A DNA stretch of 64,000 nucleotides from Candidatus Centipeda massiliensis (GCF_900290285.1 NZ_LT985758.1:83827-147826); one strand, 5' to 3'. Positions 41,762-51,670 are shown, numbered from the stretch's first letter. Notes: generated by a model not told the origin, from the sequence alone. Numbers and translations are program-made.

Positions 41762-43552
41762 GTGAACGAAAATGAAGATTTTAGCGGGCGGCTGCAATTC
41801 CTGAGAGCTGTGATTGTCCTTATCATCATGGTGCTGATCGGTCGTGCTGGCTATTTGCAGGTCTATGACGGTGAACTCTACGCACGTCTTGCAGAGGGCA
41901 ACCGCATCCGCATCATACCGGCAGAGGCGGCGCGCGGGACATTTTATGACCGCAATGGCGAACTCCTCGTGACGAACCGCCCCGGTTTTGCGGTATCGCT
42001 GCTTCCTTTGACGGAGCCGGTTTCTCCTGAGGTGATCGCGCGTGTATCAAAGCTCATCAATGTTCCGGTGGCGGAGATTCAACAGAAGATTGATGCGCAC
42101 ATTGGATTTGACCCAATTCGCATCAAAACCGATGTATTGCCGGACATTGTCACGATCATTGAGGAGCAAAAGGATGACTATCCGGGTGTCGTGATCGAGG
42201 TGTTGCCGATCCGTGACTATATTTACGGGGAATACGCAGCGCACGTTTTTGGCTATGTGAGCGAAATCAACGAGGAGGAACTCGAACGCCGCAAGGACGA
42301 GGGATATAAATCGGGCTACATCATCGGTAAGTTCGGCTTGGAGCGCATCTACGACAAGGAGGTGCGCGGCATCAACGGCGGCGATCAGGTGGAGGTGGAT
42401 GTATCCGGTCGTCCCGTACAGCTGCTCGGTCGTCAGTCCCCCGTGCCGGGCAACGATCTCGTTCTGACGATTGACAAGCATCTTCAGGAGGCTGCAGAGC
42501 AGGCGGTGGATGCACAGCTTGCCATTGTGCATGCACATGCGGCGGCTGCGGTGGTCATGAACCCACAGACGGGTGAGGTCCTGGCGATGGTCAGCCGTCC
42601 TGCGTTCAATCCGAATCTCTTTGCGGGCGGCATCTCCACACAGAACTGGAATGTACTGAACAATAATCCCTATCATCCGATGGATAACAAGGCGATCACG
42701 GGCGAATATCCGCCCGGCTCGACGTTCAAGATTGTGACGGGGACGGCGGCGCTCGCCGAGCATAAGGTGACGCCGCAGGAGAAGATCTTCGATGCCGGTC
42801 ATCACTGGATCATCCCGAAGACGAACGCGGGCGGAGAGGCTCTTGGCTGGATCAACTTCCAAGAGGCAATGGCGCACTCGGACAACGTCTATTTCTATGA
42901 GATGGGCAACCGTCTTGGTGTCGATGCACTGGAGCGCTATGCACGCATGTTTGGTCTGGGGGCACGGACGGGGATTGATCTGCCATACGAGGCAGAGGGG
43001 CTTGCCCCGAACCGCAAATACAAGGCAGACAATTTTGAGGATGGCGAGTGGTATCTTTCGGAGACGTTTGATGCCGCGATTGGTCAGGGGTTCAACCTTG
43101 TGACACCCTTGCAGGCGGCAATGGTTATGGGGGAGATTGCGGCGAACGGCAAGCGTTATCAGCCGCATCTCGTTCAGCGGATTGTAGATGTCCACGGGAA
43201 TACGGTGCGTGAGTTCCAGCCAAAGCTTCTCTCGGAGCTGGATGTGAGTCAATCCGTTATCCGAAATGTGCAGGAGGGACTGCACAGTGTTACCAAGATC
43301 GGTACGGCGGCGGGCGTATTTGCCGGATTTCCGATCGATATTGCAGGCAAGACAGGGACGGCGGAGAATTCGCAGGGACGCGATCACGGATGGTTCGTGG
43401 CGTATGGTCCATACGTGAATCCAAATATTGTCGTTGCTGTCATTGTGGAGCAGGGCGGCTTTGGTTCGATGTCGGCTGTACCAATCGGACGCAGGATTCT
43501 GGAGGCAGCATTTCAGCTGGATCGTGTGCAGCCAAATGTAGGGAACAAGTGA
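41762..43552 (+). CDS. mrdA: Penicillin-binding protein 2 (MrdA)
   Basis: 596 residues, class B PBP. Cytoplasmic tail, one transmembrane helix (~18-36), dimerisation domain with IPAEAARGTFYDRNGELL, and transpeptidase domain: SxxK in GEYPPGSTFKIVTG, SxN in AHSDNVYFYEMG and KTGT (GKTGTAEN). It crosslinks peptidoglycan for cell elongation with RodA. GTG start after CGGAG. Operon with mreBCD. Confidence 0.95.
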   Translation: MNENEDFSGRLQFLRAVIVLIIMVLIGRAGYLQVYDGELYARLAEGNRIRIIPAEAARGTFYDRNGELLVTNRPGFAVSLLPLTEPVSPEVIARVSKLINVPVAEIQQKIDAHIGFDPIRIKTDVLPDIVTIIEEQKDDYPGVVIEVLPIRDYIYGEYAAHVFGYVSEINEEELERRKDEGYKSGYIIGKFGLERIYDKEVRGINGGDQVEVDVSGRPVQLLGRQSPVPGNDLVLTIDKHLQEAAEQAVDAQLAIVHAHAAAAVVMNPQTGEVLAMVSRPAFNPNLFAGGISTQNWNVLNNNPYHPMDNKAITGEYPPGSTFKIVTGTAALAEHKVTPQEKIFDAGHHWIIPKTNAGGEALGWINFQEAMAHSDNVYFYEMGNRLGVDALERYARMFGLGARTGIDLPYEAEGLAPNRKYKADNFEDGEWYLSETFDAAIGQGFNLVTPLQAAMVMGEIAANGKRYQPHLVQRIVDVHGNTVREFQPKLLSELDVSQSVIRNVQEGLHSVTKIGTAAGVFAGFPIDIAGKTGTAENSQGRDHGWFVAYGPYVNPNIVVAVIVEQGGFGSMSAVPIGRRILEAAFQLDRVQPNVGNK

Positions 43553-43561
43553 GGGATGGAA

Positions 43562-44215
43562 ATGAGCGAGGATAAGATCAAGATCAAAGGAGAAAACGGT
43601 GGACTCATGCTCGGCTTCCCCAACGATATGCCCTTTTCGGAGATCATGGAGGAGCTTTCCAAGAAATTGGATTCGGGGACAGGATTCTTCCTGCGCGGCA
43701 CCCTTGTGCGCGTTCCTCGTGATTACTTTTCGAAGGAGGAGCTTGCTGAGGTACAGGAGCTCTTCCGGACGCACGGTCTGATCTGTCGTCTGGCAAAGCC
43801 GGAACCTGCCGTTCCTCTTGCGCCTGCATCGGAGCGGGTGCAGCCGGCAGACGAAGCGCCACGGGACGCGACGGATGCACCGGAGCTGCAGCGCATGCTC
43901 ATCATTGATAAGACCCTGCGCGGTGGACAGGCAGTCGAGACGGAAGGGTCTGTCATTGTCTTCGGCAATGTCAATCCCGGTGCGCAGATTACGGCGGGCG
44001 GCAGTGTGGATGTTCGCGGCACCTGCCGTGGTGTAGTGCATGCAGGGGCAGCAGGAGACTCGACCGCATTTATTATTGCAGACCATCTGATGCCAACGCA
44101 GATTCGCATTGCGAACTATGTGGCACGGTCGCCAGATGAGCCGGAGGACTCCGGCAAGGCGGAACGCGCCTATGTCAGAGATGGTCAGATAGTCATTGAG
44201 CCAATAGAGAGGTAG
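43562..44215 (+). CDS. minC: Septum site-determining protein MinC
   Basis: 217 residues. N-terminal FtsZ-inhibiting domain (IKIKGENGGLMLGF...) and C-terminal beta-helical domain (about 110-217; SVIVFGNVNPGAQITAGGSVDVRGTCRGVVHAGAAGD) which binds MinD and dimerises. The ATG at 43562 lies 6 bases after GAGGG; an ATG at 43556 would overlap that site. Prevents polar septation together with MinD/MinE. Confidence 0.92.
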   Translation: MSEDKIKIKGENGGLMLGFPNDMPFSEIMEELSKKLDSGTGFFLRGTLVRVPRDYFSKEELAEVQELFRTHGLICRLAKPEPAVPLAPASERVQPADEAPRDATDAPELQRMLIIDKTLRGGQAVETEGSVIVFGNVNPGAQITAGGSVDVRGTCRGVVHAGAAGDSTAFIIADHLMPTQIRIANYVARSPDEPEDSGKAERAYVRDGQIVIEPIER

Positions 44216-44224
44216 GTTCGGAAT

Positions 44225-45019
44225 ATGAGTGAGATCTATGTGGTGACATCGGGCAAAGGAGGCGTTGGAAAGACGACAACGACGGCAAATCTGGGCGTTG
44301 GGTTTGCCATGCGCGGCAAGAGTGTCGTCCTGATTGATACGGATACGGGACTCAGAAATCTCGATCTCCTGCTTGGACTTGAGAACCGCATCATGTACGA
44401 TCTGGTCGATGTGACCTCAGGTCGGGTGCCATACAAGAAGGCGCTCGTCCGTCACAAGAAATACGACTCGCTCTTCCTCCTGCCGACCTCTCAGGTCAAG
44501 GATAAGAGTGCGGTGAACCCGGAGCAGCTTGCCCTGCTCTGTGAGGAGCTGCGCCGTTCCTACGATGTCATCATCATCGACTGTCCTGCGGGGATTGAGC
44601 AGGGATTCAAGACGGCAATTGCTGCTGCTGATACGGCGATTGTCGTGACGATGCCGGAGATCTCGGCGGTGCGCGATGCGGACAAGATCATCGGTGAACT
44701 TGGACGTGCGGACAAGGAAGATATCCGCCTTGTGGTGAACCGCATTCGCCCGAAGATGATCGAAAAGGGCGATATGCTCGATATGGCGGATATTGACGAG
44801 ATCCTCTCGGTCGGCTGCATTGGTCAGATCCCAGATGATGAAATGGTCGTAACGAGCACGAACCGCGGTGAGCCGTGCATCACGATGCCGGATTCTCCGG
44901 CAGGACAGGCATATCTCGATGTGGTGGGACGTCTCTGCGGCGAGGATGTACCGTTCCGTGAGTTTGCGAAGGAAAGCCTCTGGGAGACCATCAAGAGCAA
45001 GCTCTTTGGGAGAAAGTAA
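44225..45019 (+). CDS. minD: Septum site-determining ATPase MinD
   Basis: 264 residues, standard length. Deviant Walker A SGKGGVGKTTTTANLG, switch motif DTGLRNLD, IIDCPAGIEQGF (Walker B) and a C-terminal amphipathic tail (LWETIKSKLFGRK) for membrane binding. It recruits MinC and is displaced by MinE. Directly between minC and minE. Confidence 0.97.
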   Translation: MSEIYVVTSGKGGVGKTTTTANLGVGFAMRGKSVVLIDTDTGLRNLDLLLGLENRIMYDLVDVTSGRVPYKKALVRHKKYDSLFLLPTSQVKDKSAVNPEQLALLCEELRRSYDVIIIDCPAGIEQGFKTAIAAADTAIVVTMPEISAVRDADKIIGELGRADKEDIRLVVNRIRPKMIEKGDMLDMADIDEILSVGCIGQIPDDEMVVTSTNRGEPCITMPDSPAGQAYLDVVGRLCGEDVPFREFAKESLWETIKSKLFGRK

Positions 45020-45031
45020 GGAGGTGTTGGC

Positions 45032-45319
45032 GTGATTGAGGCACTGAAAAGGCTTCTTGGCAAAAAGGAACGCTCCGGCGATGTTGCACGCCGCCGCCTC
45101 CAGGTCGTTATCATCAATGATCGGGCGAATGTCTCTCCGGAGATTATGGAGAATATGCGCGCAGAGATTGTGCAGGTTATTTCAAAATATATGTATATCG
45201 ATACGCGGGAGATGGAGTTTTCTCTCGAAAATGAAAATGATACGATGGCGCTCGTCGTCAACATCCCCGTTGTCAGCGTTCAGCACGGTGGCAGCGATCT
45301 ATCAAGGCACAGACAATGA
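45032..45319 (+). CDS. minE: Cell division topological specificity factor MinE
   Basis: 95 residues. Anti-MinCD region near the N-terminus (ERSGDVARRRLQVVIINDRANVSPEIMENMRAE region) and the topological-specificity beta domain afterwards (EIVQVISKYMYIDTREMEF). It stimulates MinD ATPase and drives pole-to-pole oscillation. GTG start after GGAGG. rodA starts within its stop. Confidence 0.95.
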   Translation: MIEALKRLLGKKERSGDVARRRLQVVIINDRANVSPEIMENMRAEIVQVISKYMYIDTREMEFSLENENDTMALVVNIPVVSVQHGGSDLSRHRQ

Positions 45320-46422
45320 TACTATCGAAACGGCTCCTGCGCCGAACGGATCTGACGCTGATTGCGGCGACGGCAGCAATCGTCATTATGAGCCTCGTCA
45401 TTATTGGCAGTGCAACCCATGTCAATACGCCGAGTGAGGAACGCTATTGGTTTGTTCAGAGGCAGGGCATCTCAATCATCGTGGACATTGCTCTTGCCAT
45501 ATTCTTGATGAATTTTGACTACAAGATACTGCAGCGATACGGGAATCATTTCTATGTGTTCAATCTGATCCTCCTGATTCTGGTCATGTTGATCGGACAG
45601 ACGGCGCTTGGAGCGCAGCGGTGGATCGCACTCGGCCCCATCAGCATACAGCCCTCTGAGTTCTCGAAGCTTATCATGATTATCGCGCTTGCCGCATTGA
45701 TGGAAAAGCGCGGAAGAATACGCTCGCTCAGTGATCTGACACCCGTTGCCGGCTACGTCCTCGTTCCGTTCCTGCTTGTTTTGAAGCAGCCCGACCTTGG
45801 CACCTCACTGGTTTTTCTTGCGATTTTCTTTGGGATGGTCTTTGTTGCGGGGATTCGTCTGCGCATTCTCTTTGGAATCTTTGGACTTGGTCTTGCGGCA
45901 ATGCCTGTACTCTGGCATTTCCTAAAGGACTATCAGAAAATGCGTATCATGGTCTTCATGGATCCAAATGTCGATCCGCTCGGCGCAGGCTATCACATCA
46001 TCCAGTCGAAGATTGCGATTGGCTCGGGTCTGCTCTTTGGCAAGGGGTTGTTTGGTGGGACGCAGAGTCAGCTGAACTTCCTGCCGGAGAATCATACGGA
46101 CTTCATCTTCTCCGTTGTGGGGGAGGAACTTGGCTTCATCGGGTGTGCCGTGCTGCTCCTGCTCTATCTCATCGTGCTCTGGCGCGGCATTAAGATCGCA
46201 CAGGATGCAAGCGATACCTTCGGGCGGCTTCTCGCGGTCGGCATCACGTCGATGATCGCATTCCATGTGCTTGTCAATGTCGGGATGACAATGGGCATTA
46301 TGCCTGTTACGGGGATCCCGTTGCCGCTTATGAGCTACGGCGTGAGTTCGCTCACGACGAATATCATGGCGATTGCGATCCTGTTGAACATTCAGCTGCG
46401 GCGGCAAAAACTGTTATTTTAG
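45316..46422 (+). CDS. rodA: Peptidoglycan glycosyltransferase RodA (SEDS family)
   Basis: 368 residues with about ten transmembrane helices. SEDS signatures are GAQRWIALGPISIQPSEFSK, DLGTSLVF, and GIMPVTGIPLPLMSYG. The order with mrdA and mreBCD favours RodA over FtsW. It polymerises lipid II during elongation. ATGA overlap with minE; a terminator follows, ending the eight-gene shape/division operon. Confidence 0.94.
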   Translation: MILSKRLLRRTDLTLIAATAAIVIMSLVIIGSATHVNTPSEERYWFVQRQGISIIVDIALAIFLMNFDYKILQRYGNHFYVFNLILLILVMLIGQTALGAQRWIALGPISIQPSEFSKLIMIIALAALMEKRGRIRSLSDLTPVAGYVLVPFLLVLKQPDLGTSLVFLAIFFGMVFVAGIRLRILFGIFGLGLAAMPVLWHFLKDYQKMRIMVFMDPNVDPLGAGYHIIQSKIAIGSGLLFGKGLFGGTQSQLNFLPENHTDFIFSVVGEELGFIGCAVLLLLYLIVLWRGIKIAQDASDTFGRLLAVGITSMIAFHVLVNVGMTMGIMPVTGIPLPLMSYGVSSLTTNIMAIAILLNIQLRRQKLLF

Positions 46423-46433
46423 GGGATTTCTGT

Positions 46434-46472
46434 GAGGCTGTTCGCCTTCGAGCGGCAGTCTCTTTTCTTTTC
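46434..46472 (+). terminator. Terminator of the mre-min-rodA operon
   Basis: GAGGCTG ... CAGTCTC stem with an inner CGC/GCG extension, then TCTTTTCTTTTC. The radical SAM frame extends into it (GTG at 46432), which argues against that upstream start. Confidence 0.65.
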
Positions 46473-46497
46473 TGTGTATGTGGGGGATAATGAAACA

Positions 46498-49110
46498 ATG
46501 GTGCAGCTCGATCACAGTACCCTGCAATCGGTACTGAAACCTGCGCGCTATACAGGCGGCGAATGGAATGCCGTGCACAAGGAGTGGGACAGCGCAGCGT
46601 GCAAATTTGCACTTGCTCTGCCCGATGTCTATGAGGTGGGCATGAGCAACCTCGGGCTTGCGATTCTCTATGAGATTCTGAATCGTCGTGCGGATATTGC
46701 CGCAGAGCGCGTCTATGCGCCATGGGTCGATATGGAGGAGAAGATGCGGGAAAAGGGGATCCCTCTCTTTTCGCTTGAGAGCCGCCGCCCCATCGTAGAT
46801 TTTGATTTCCTTGGGTTTTCTCTGCAGTATGAGATGATCTACTCGAATGTGCTGAATATGCTCGACCTTGCTGGGATTCCGCTCTATGCACGCGAACGCA
46901 GCGAGGATATGCCGTTTGTCGTGGGCGGCGGACCGTGTGTCTACAATGTCGAGCCGATTGCTGACTTCTTTGACTTCTTCGTAATCGGGGAGGGGGAGGA
47001 GGTTGTGCTTGAGATCTGTGATGCCTTTATTGCATGGAATGCTGCGGGGCGTGAGGGCGGGCGAAAGGGCTTTCTCACGCGCCTGCTTGCAGTTGATGGC
47101 ATTTATGTGCCCTCGTTCTATGAGCCAATCTATGATGCGGAGGGAAACTTTGCTGAACTGCGCCCGCTGCAAACTGCGGCACGCCCTGTTATTTACAAGC
47201 GCGTCGTACGCGATATGAATGCAGTTATGTCCGTTGAGCACCCGATTGTGCCCTATATGGACATCGTACACAACCGTATCATGATGGAGCTGTTTCGCGG
47301 TTGCTCGCGCGGCTGCCGCTTCTGTCAGGCGGGCATTGCCTACCGTCCTGCGCGTGAGCGTACGGAGGAGCGGCTGCGGCAGATGGCGGGTGGCCTGATC
47401 GAGGCGTCGGGCTACGATGAGATGAGTCTCACCTCACTCTCCTCGGCGGACTATTCCTGCCTCGGACGGCTCGTAGACGATCTGATGGAGGACAACGCCG
47501 GGGAGAAGATCAGCTTCTCCTTGCCGTCGCTGCGCATCGATAGCTTCTCGATTGATCTCGCGCACCGTATGCAGCAGGTACGAAAGTCCGGACTGACTTT
47601 TGCACCCGAGGCGGGCACTCAGCGTCTGCGCGATGTCATCAACAAGGGCGTGACGGAGGAGAATCTGCTCACGGCGTGCGGTGCGGCATTCCGTCACGGA
47701 TGGAAGCAGGTGAAACTCTATTTCATGATGGGGCTGCCGACGGAGACGGATGAGGATATCATCGGGATTGCACGCCTCGCGAAGAAAGTGGTGGATCTCT
47801 ATACACAGGTACGTGGGCGGCGTGGTTGTAAGGTGACGATCTCCGTTTCCTGTTTCGTGCCGAAACCCTATACACCATTCCAGTGGTTTGGGCAGCTGCC
47901 CATCGAGGAATTTCAGCGCCGTCAGCAGCTGCTCAAGGAGCATATCACGGATCACTCGATCACATTTCACTATCATGACGCGCGTCTCTCGGTCATTGAG
48001 GGCGTGTTTGCACGCGGCGACCGCCGCCTTGCACCCGTGCTCCATGAGGCGTGGAAAAGAGGTGCGAAGTTTGACGGCTGGTCGGATCTCTTTGATGACA
48101 GCCGCTATTTTGCGGCGTTTGAGACCTGCGGCATTGACTGGGAATACTACAGCCGCCGTACGCGCACGATCGGCGAGCCGTTGCCATGGGCACATACCTC
48201 GCCCGGTGTCCTTGAACGTTTCCTGAAGTCCGAGTGGCAGAAGGCACTTGCCGCTGCACTCACGGAGGACTGCCGCCGAACGCATTGCACGGGCTGTGGG
48301 ATATGTCCGACGCTCGGCGTGGATGTCATTGACTATGCGGGTGCTGAGGCGGAGCGTTCAGATGCGGTGTGTGAGAAAACATCTGTGTCGCCGGAAACAG
48401 GGGGCGGGCAGCCCGCTAAAGAGCGCAGTCTTTTTGTCTATCGTGGTCTCATAACGAAAGGAGAGGAGCTGCGCTACGTTTCGCATCTTGATTACGCAAA
48501 TCTCTTTGTTCGTGCGTGCAAGCGTGCGGGGCTGCCCATGGCATACTCGGAGGGATTCAACCCGCACATGAAGGTAGCATTCGCCTCCGCCCTCTCGCTT
48601 GGTGCAGCGAGCGACGCGGAGTATGTCGACTTTGAGATGACAGAGGCTCTGCTGCCGTCTCTGGTGATGGAGCGCCTGCGCAAGCATCTGCCGCGCGGAG
48701 CACAGATCGTGCGGCTCAAGATGCTGGAAGGGAAACACAAGGCGCTGATGGCGGATGTGGATGAGGCGCGTTACCGCATCACCATATCCTATGCGGGCGA
48801 TTTGGACCCTGTGCGTGCGAGTGTGCACCGCTACAACGAGGCAGAGAGTGCCGTATGGGCGCGCGTGACGCCGAAGAAGAGCCGCGCGATTGAGACGAAG
48901 GCATACATAAAAACGCCCGTCTCCTTTCAGTTGGAGAACGGGCGCATAACCTTTTGGATGAATCTTCTTGTGACACCGCAGGGCAGTGTAAAGCCCATCG
49001 AAATTCTAAGCCTCATGGTGCGAGACTTTGCTCTTCCCATTGATCCGAACGAAGCGTATGTGACGCGCATCGGATTGTTTTCCAATGGGATAGCACTGAT
49101 TGATCGATGA
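46498..49110 (+). CDS. TIGR03960-type radical SAM protein fused to a DUF2344 domain
   Basis: 870 residues. N-terminal region resembling a cobalamin-binding-type Rossmann fold (KFALALPDVYEVGMSNLGLAIL), a radical SAM core with C-x3-C-x2-C in GCSRGCRFCQAG (~268), and a C-terminal DUF2344 domain from ~641 (YRGLITKGEELRYVSHLDY, AYSEGFNPHMKVAFA). The two parts are usually neighbouring genes in Firmicutes, often near rng and ribosomal L21/L27 genes; here they are fused. Role unknown, perhaps RNA or protein modification. The start at 46498 follows GTGGGGG; the longer GTG at 46432 lies in a terminator. Confidence 0.85.
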   Translation: MVQLDHSTLQSVLKPARYTGGEWNAVHKEWDSAACKFALALPDVYEVGMSNLGLAILYEILNRRADIAAERVYAPWVDMEEKMREKGIPLFSLESRRPIVDFDFLGFSLQYEMIYSNVLNMLDLAGIPLYARERSEDMPFVVGGGPCVYNVEPIADFFDFFVIGEGEEVVLEICDAFIAWNAAGREGGRKGFLTRLLAVDGIYVPSFYEPIYDAEGNFAELRPLQTAARPVIYKRVVRDMNAVMSVEHPIVPYMDIVHNRIMMELFRGCSRGCRFCQAGIAYRPARERTEERLRQMAGGLIEASGYDEMSLTSLSSADYSCLGRLVDDLMEDNAGEKISFSLPSLRIDSFSIDLAHRMQQVRKSGLTFAPEAGTQRLRDVINKGVTEENLLTACGAAFRHGWKQVKLYFMMGLPTETDEDIIGIARLAKKVVDLYTQVRGRRGCKVTISVSCFVPKPYTPFQWFGQLPIEEFQRRQQLLKEHITDHSITFHYHDARLSVIEGVFARGDRRLAPVLHEAWKRGAKFDGWSDLFDDSRYFAAFETCGIDWEYYSRRTRTIGEPLPWAHTSPGVLERFLKSEWQKALAAALTEDCRRTHCTGCGICPTLGVDVIDYAGAEAERSDAVCEKTSVSPETGGGQPAKERSLFVYRGLITKGEELRYVSHLDYANLFVRACKRAGLPMAYSEGFNPHMKVAFASALSLGAASDAEYVDFEMTEALLPSLVMERLRKHLPRGAQIVRLKMLEGKHKALMADVDEARYRITISYAGDLDPVRASVHRYNEAESAVWARVTPKKSRAIETKAYIKTPVSFQLENGRITFWMNLLVTPQGSVKPIEILSLMVRDFALPIDPNEAYVTRIGLFSNGIALIDR

Positions 49111-49116
49111 TCAGTG

Positions 49117-50001
49117 TTACTCCGGACGGAAAATCAGGGGCTGCATTTTTGCGTCCTCGGCGGTGCGTGTGTCAATGAGTCCCTGTGCGGTCATCGTGTC
49201 GAGCACGATAGCCTGACGCTTCTTTGCCGCGATAAAATTGGTGAAGGGGGACAGCTCGGAGGGCGCATTCGGAACTCCCGCGAGCATGGATGCCTCGGGC
49301 AGATTGAGTGCGGCAGGTGGTTTGCCGTAATATCCCTCGGCGGCTGCATTTATCCCATAGAATCCTGCGCCATAGTAGACGACGTTCAGATACATTTCGA
49401 GAATTTCGTCCTTGGAGTAGGCATTCTCGATATCAAGGGCGAGCAAAAGCTCCTGCGCTTTGCGTGTAAATGTCTGCTCGTTTGCGAGGAAGAGATTCTT
49501 CACGAGCTGCTGTGTGATCGTACTCGCGCCCTCCTCGATGCGTCCATGCTGTATGTTGACGAGGGTCGCACGCGCCATGCCCGTCATATCAAAGCCCCAG
49601 TGGTCATAGAAGCGGCGATCCTCAATCGCCACGATGGCGTTCTTGAGATCGGGAGATATGTGCCCAATGGGAACATAGTCCGTTCGGTTCAGCCGTGCCT
49701 CAACGGCGCGTCGGATGAAGAGGAGGCGGGCGATCTGCTCGGCGGCATCTGGATCATGAATCTCATGCAGCTGATTCGCCGGGAGCTGCCGCTCGGGCGC
49801 GGGGAGGAGGTCGCCCACCTCTTGCCAAGCATGGGGAACAAAAAGAAATATTCCAGACAAGGTGAGCAATAAGCACAGCAGTATACTCAAGAAAAAACGC
49901 CCAAATCTGCGGGGCGTTTTTTTCTTGCTGCCGTGTTTCCGTGCCCTTGTTTTGCTTCGTCGTTTTCGCTTTGGTGGTGTTTCGTTCACTGTATCCATCA
50001 T
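49117..50001 (-). CDS. Monofunctional GT51 peptidoglycan glycosyltransferase
   Basis: 294 residues. A basic cytoplasmic N-terminus (~1-35), a transmembrane anchor (~36-55), and a GT51 domain with EDRRFYDHWGFD (catalytic Glu), GASTITQQLVKNLF and RKAQELLLALDIE. No transpeptidase domain follows, so it polymerises lipid II without crosslinking (MtgA/PBP1 N-terminal type). It overlaps the stop of the upstream gene (ATGATG), so translation is coupled. Confidence 0.9.
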   Translation of the reverse strand: MMDTVNETPPKRKRRSKTRARKHGSKKKTPRRFGRFFLSILLCLLLTLSGIFLFVPHAWQEVGDLLPAPERQLPANQLHEIHDPDAAEQIARLLFIRRAVEARLNRTDYVPIGHISPDLKNAIVAIEDRRFYDHWGFDMTGMARATLVNIQHGRIEEGASTITQQLVKNLFLANEQTFTRKAQELLLALDIENAYSKDEILEMYLNVVYYGAGFYGINAAAEGYYGKPPAALNLPEASMLAGVPNAPSELSPFTNFIAAKKRQAIVLDTMTAQGLIDTRTAEDAKMQPLIFRPE

Positions 50002-50777
50002 TCTCTGCTCCGATTGTTTTCAAAATATTTTGCGCGCATCAGATCCCGCATCTCCGCCAGATTGGACGGAAGGAGACGGATGTTGTAGCCGATGAAGACG
50101 GGAGAGGTGGCAAAGCGGGGCATGATCTTGATGAAAACATCGTCTCCATCGTTGTAAAAGAAGATGTTATAGCTTGTGAGCGGCCGACGGAACGCATTCA
50201 TAAAGAAATCCACGCCGACCTGTATATAGTCCGCAATCGTCTCGGTGGCACCTGCATCTACAGGTACGATGTTGAGCTCCCAGAAGCCGACGCGCGGCTC
50301 GGTCGATAGGTTCAGTGTGACCCCGTCCCGCTGATCTACGGTCAGACCATCGAACTCGCTGCGCCGAAAGGCAAGTTCCTGCCGGAATGTGGGAAAGCCG
50401 ACGAGCTGCATGTGCGGGTGGCGGATCGTACCGCCCGAGTAGGGACCGTAGTTCTTGAAGAAGAGAACCGTGTCGTATTTCCCGCTCGCACGCATCTGTT
50501 CCCAATGCTCCATGCCGAACGCAATGAGGCGGTGCATGTGATCGCGGCTGTAACTCGGTATGTCGGCGTCGCAGTCTTTGCCCTCAATGAGAACAAATTG
50601 ATCTGCCTCCTCGATGACATTGTATTTATTTTTGAGCAGAATGATGTCACCGTCCGTTGCGATGATGTCCGTGAGTTCGTCCGTTGCGCAAAACGGACAC
50701 GCCGTATTGCTGTGAATGATATTCTCCGGCTTCTGCCGTCCAATGTCCGTGTTGAAATGGGCAAGATTGATGTCCAT
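49998..50777 (-). CDS. DUF4931/GalT-like HIT-superfamily protein
   Basis: 259 residues. Zinc-finger-like ACPFCATDE near residue 27 and a histidine-triad-like HPHMQLVGFP near 145, the layout of galactose-1-phosphate uridylyltransferase relatives (DUF4931). The HxHxQ motif suggests a nucleotidyl transferase or hydrolase; the substrate is unknown. Located upstream of and overlapping the GT51 gene, which hints at but does not prove a link with cell-wall sugars. Confidence 0.75.
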   Translation of the reverse strand: MDINLAHFNTDIGRQKPENIIHSNTACPFCATDELTDIIATDGDIILLKNKYNVIEEADQFVLIEGKDCDADIPSYSRDHMHRLIAFGMEHWEQMRASGKYDTVLFFKNYGPYSGGTIRHPHMQLVGFPTFRQELAFRRSEFDGLTVDQRDGVTLNLSTEPRVGFWELNIVPVDAGATETIADYIQVGVDFFMNAFRRPLTSYNIFFYNDGDDVFIKIMPRFATSPVFIGYNIRLLPSNLAEMRDLMRAKYFENNRSRE

Positions 50778-50882
50778 AAATACTCCCCGTCGTTGTCATC
50801 TTATCTTGCCCTATTATATATCTTCTGCGCGCATTCGTAAAATATTTTGTATGAGCTTCCCTATTCTCACATGTATTCATGG

Positions 50883-50888
50883 TATAAT
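50883..50888 (+). promoter_or_regulatory. Extended -10 promoter of trmD
   Basis: TGGTATAAT ending at 50888, with no good -35; 32 bases before the trmD start. Confidence 0.45.
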
Positions 50889-50920
50889 GAGAAAAATTTC
50901 AATGACAATAAGGAGCTCCT

Positions 50921-51661
50921 ATGAGAATCGATCTTGTGACACTCTTTCCGGAAATGTTTACGGGTGTATTTGGTGCGAGTATCATCGGGCGAGCCGTAGA
51001 ACGCGGCATATTGGATATCGCGTACACGAATTTTCGTGACTATTCCACGGATAAGCATCGCCATGTGGATGATACGCCGTGCGGGGGTGGGGCAGGCATG
51101 GTGCTGAAACCGGAGCCAATCTATGCTGCTGTGCGCGATGTTTGGGCAAAGACTGCGGCATTTGCCGCGCGGCGCTGTACCATCATCTTTGACCCAGCGG
51201 GGAAAGTGTTCACGCAGCAGACCGCAAAGGAGCTTGCCTCGTATGACCAGCTCGTCCTTATATGCGGGCATTATGAGGGATTTGATCAACGTGTCTATGA
51301 TCTTGCAGACCGGCTCATTTCCGTCGGAGATTTTGTTCTGACGGGCGGAGAGATTCCCGCCATGCTTACGGTGGATGCGACAGCGCGTATGCTTCCGGGC
51401 GTGCTGGGCGATGATACGTCTGCACCGACGGATTCGTTCTTTGATGCGCTGCTTGGTTATCCGCAGTACACGCGCCCGCGCACGTTTGAGGGGAAGGAAG
51501 TTCCAGAGGTGCTGCTCTCGGGCAACCATGCGGCGATTGCGCGCTGGCGGCGCGAGCAGTCGCTTCTCGCGACACTGCGTTTGCGTCCGGAGCTTTTGCC
51601 GATGGCGAAATTGACGACACAGGATTTGATGTTTCTTGCGAAACAGAATGAAATTCGATAA
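50921..51661 (+). CDS. trmD: tRNA (guanine-37-N1)-methyltransferase
   Basis: 246 residues, SPOUT knot enzyme methylating G37 next to the anticodon to prevent frameshifting. Start MRIDLVTLFPEMF and the knot motifs ICGHYEGFDQRVYD and SVGDFVLTGGEIPAM are diagnostic. It stands alone here, without the usual rpsP/rimM/rplS neighbours. AAGGAG ribosome site. Confidence 0.97.
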   Translation: MRIDLVTLFPEMFTGVFGASIIGRAVERGILDIAYTNFRDYSTDKHRHVDDTPCGGGAGMVLKPEPIYAAVRDVWAKTAAFAARRCTIIFDPAGKVFTQQTAKELASYDQLVLICGHYEGFDQRVYDLADRLISVGDFVLTGGEIPAMLTVDATARMLPGVLGDDTSAPTDSFFDALLGYPQYTRPRTFEGKEVPEVLLSGNHAAIARWRREQSLLATLRLRPELLPMAKLTTQDLMFLAKQNEIR

Positions 51662-51670
51662 AAACTATTT

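Noticed and set aside
42047..44086. 679-codon open frame on the minus strand, opposite mrdA and minC
   Set aside because: It mirrors strongly supported genes. The amino acid composition (rich in Arg, His, Cys, Leu) is that of antisense in high-GC coding DNA, and there is no ribosome site.
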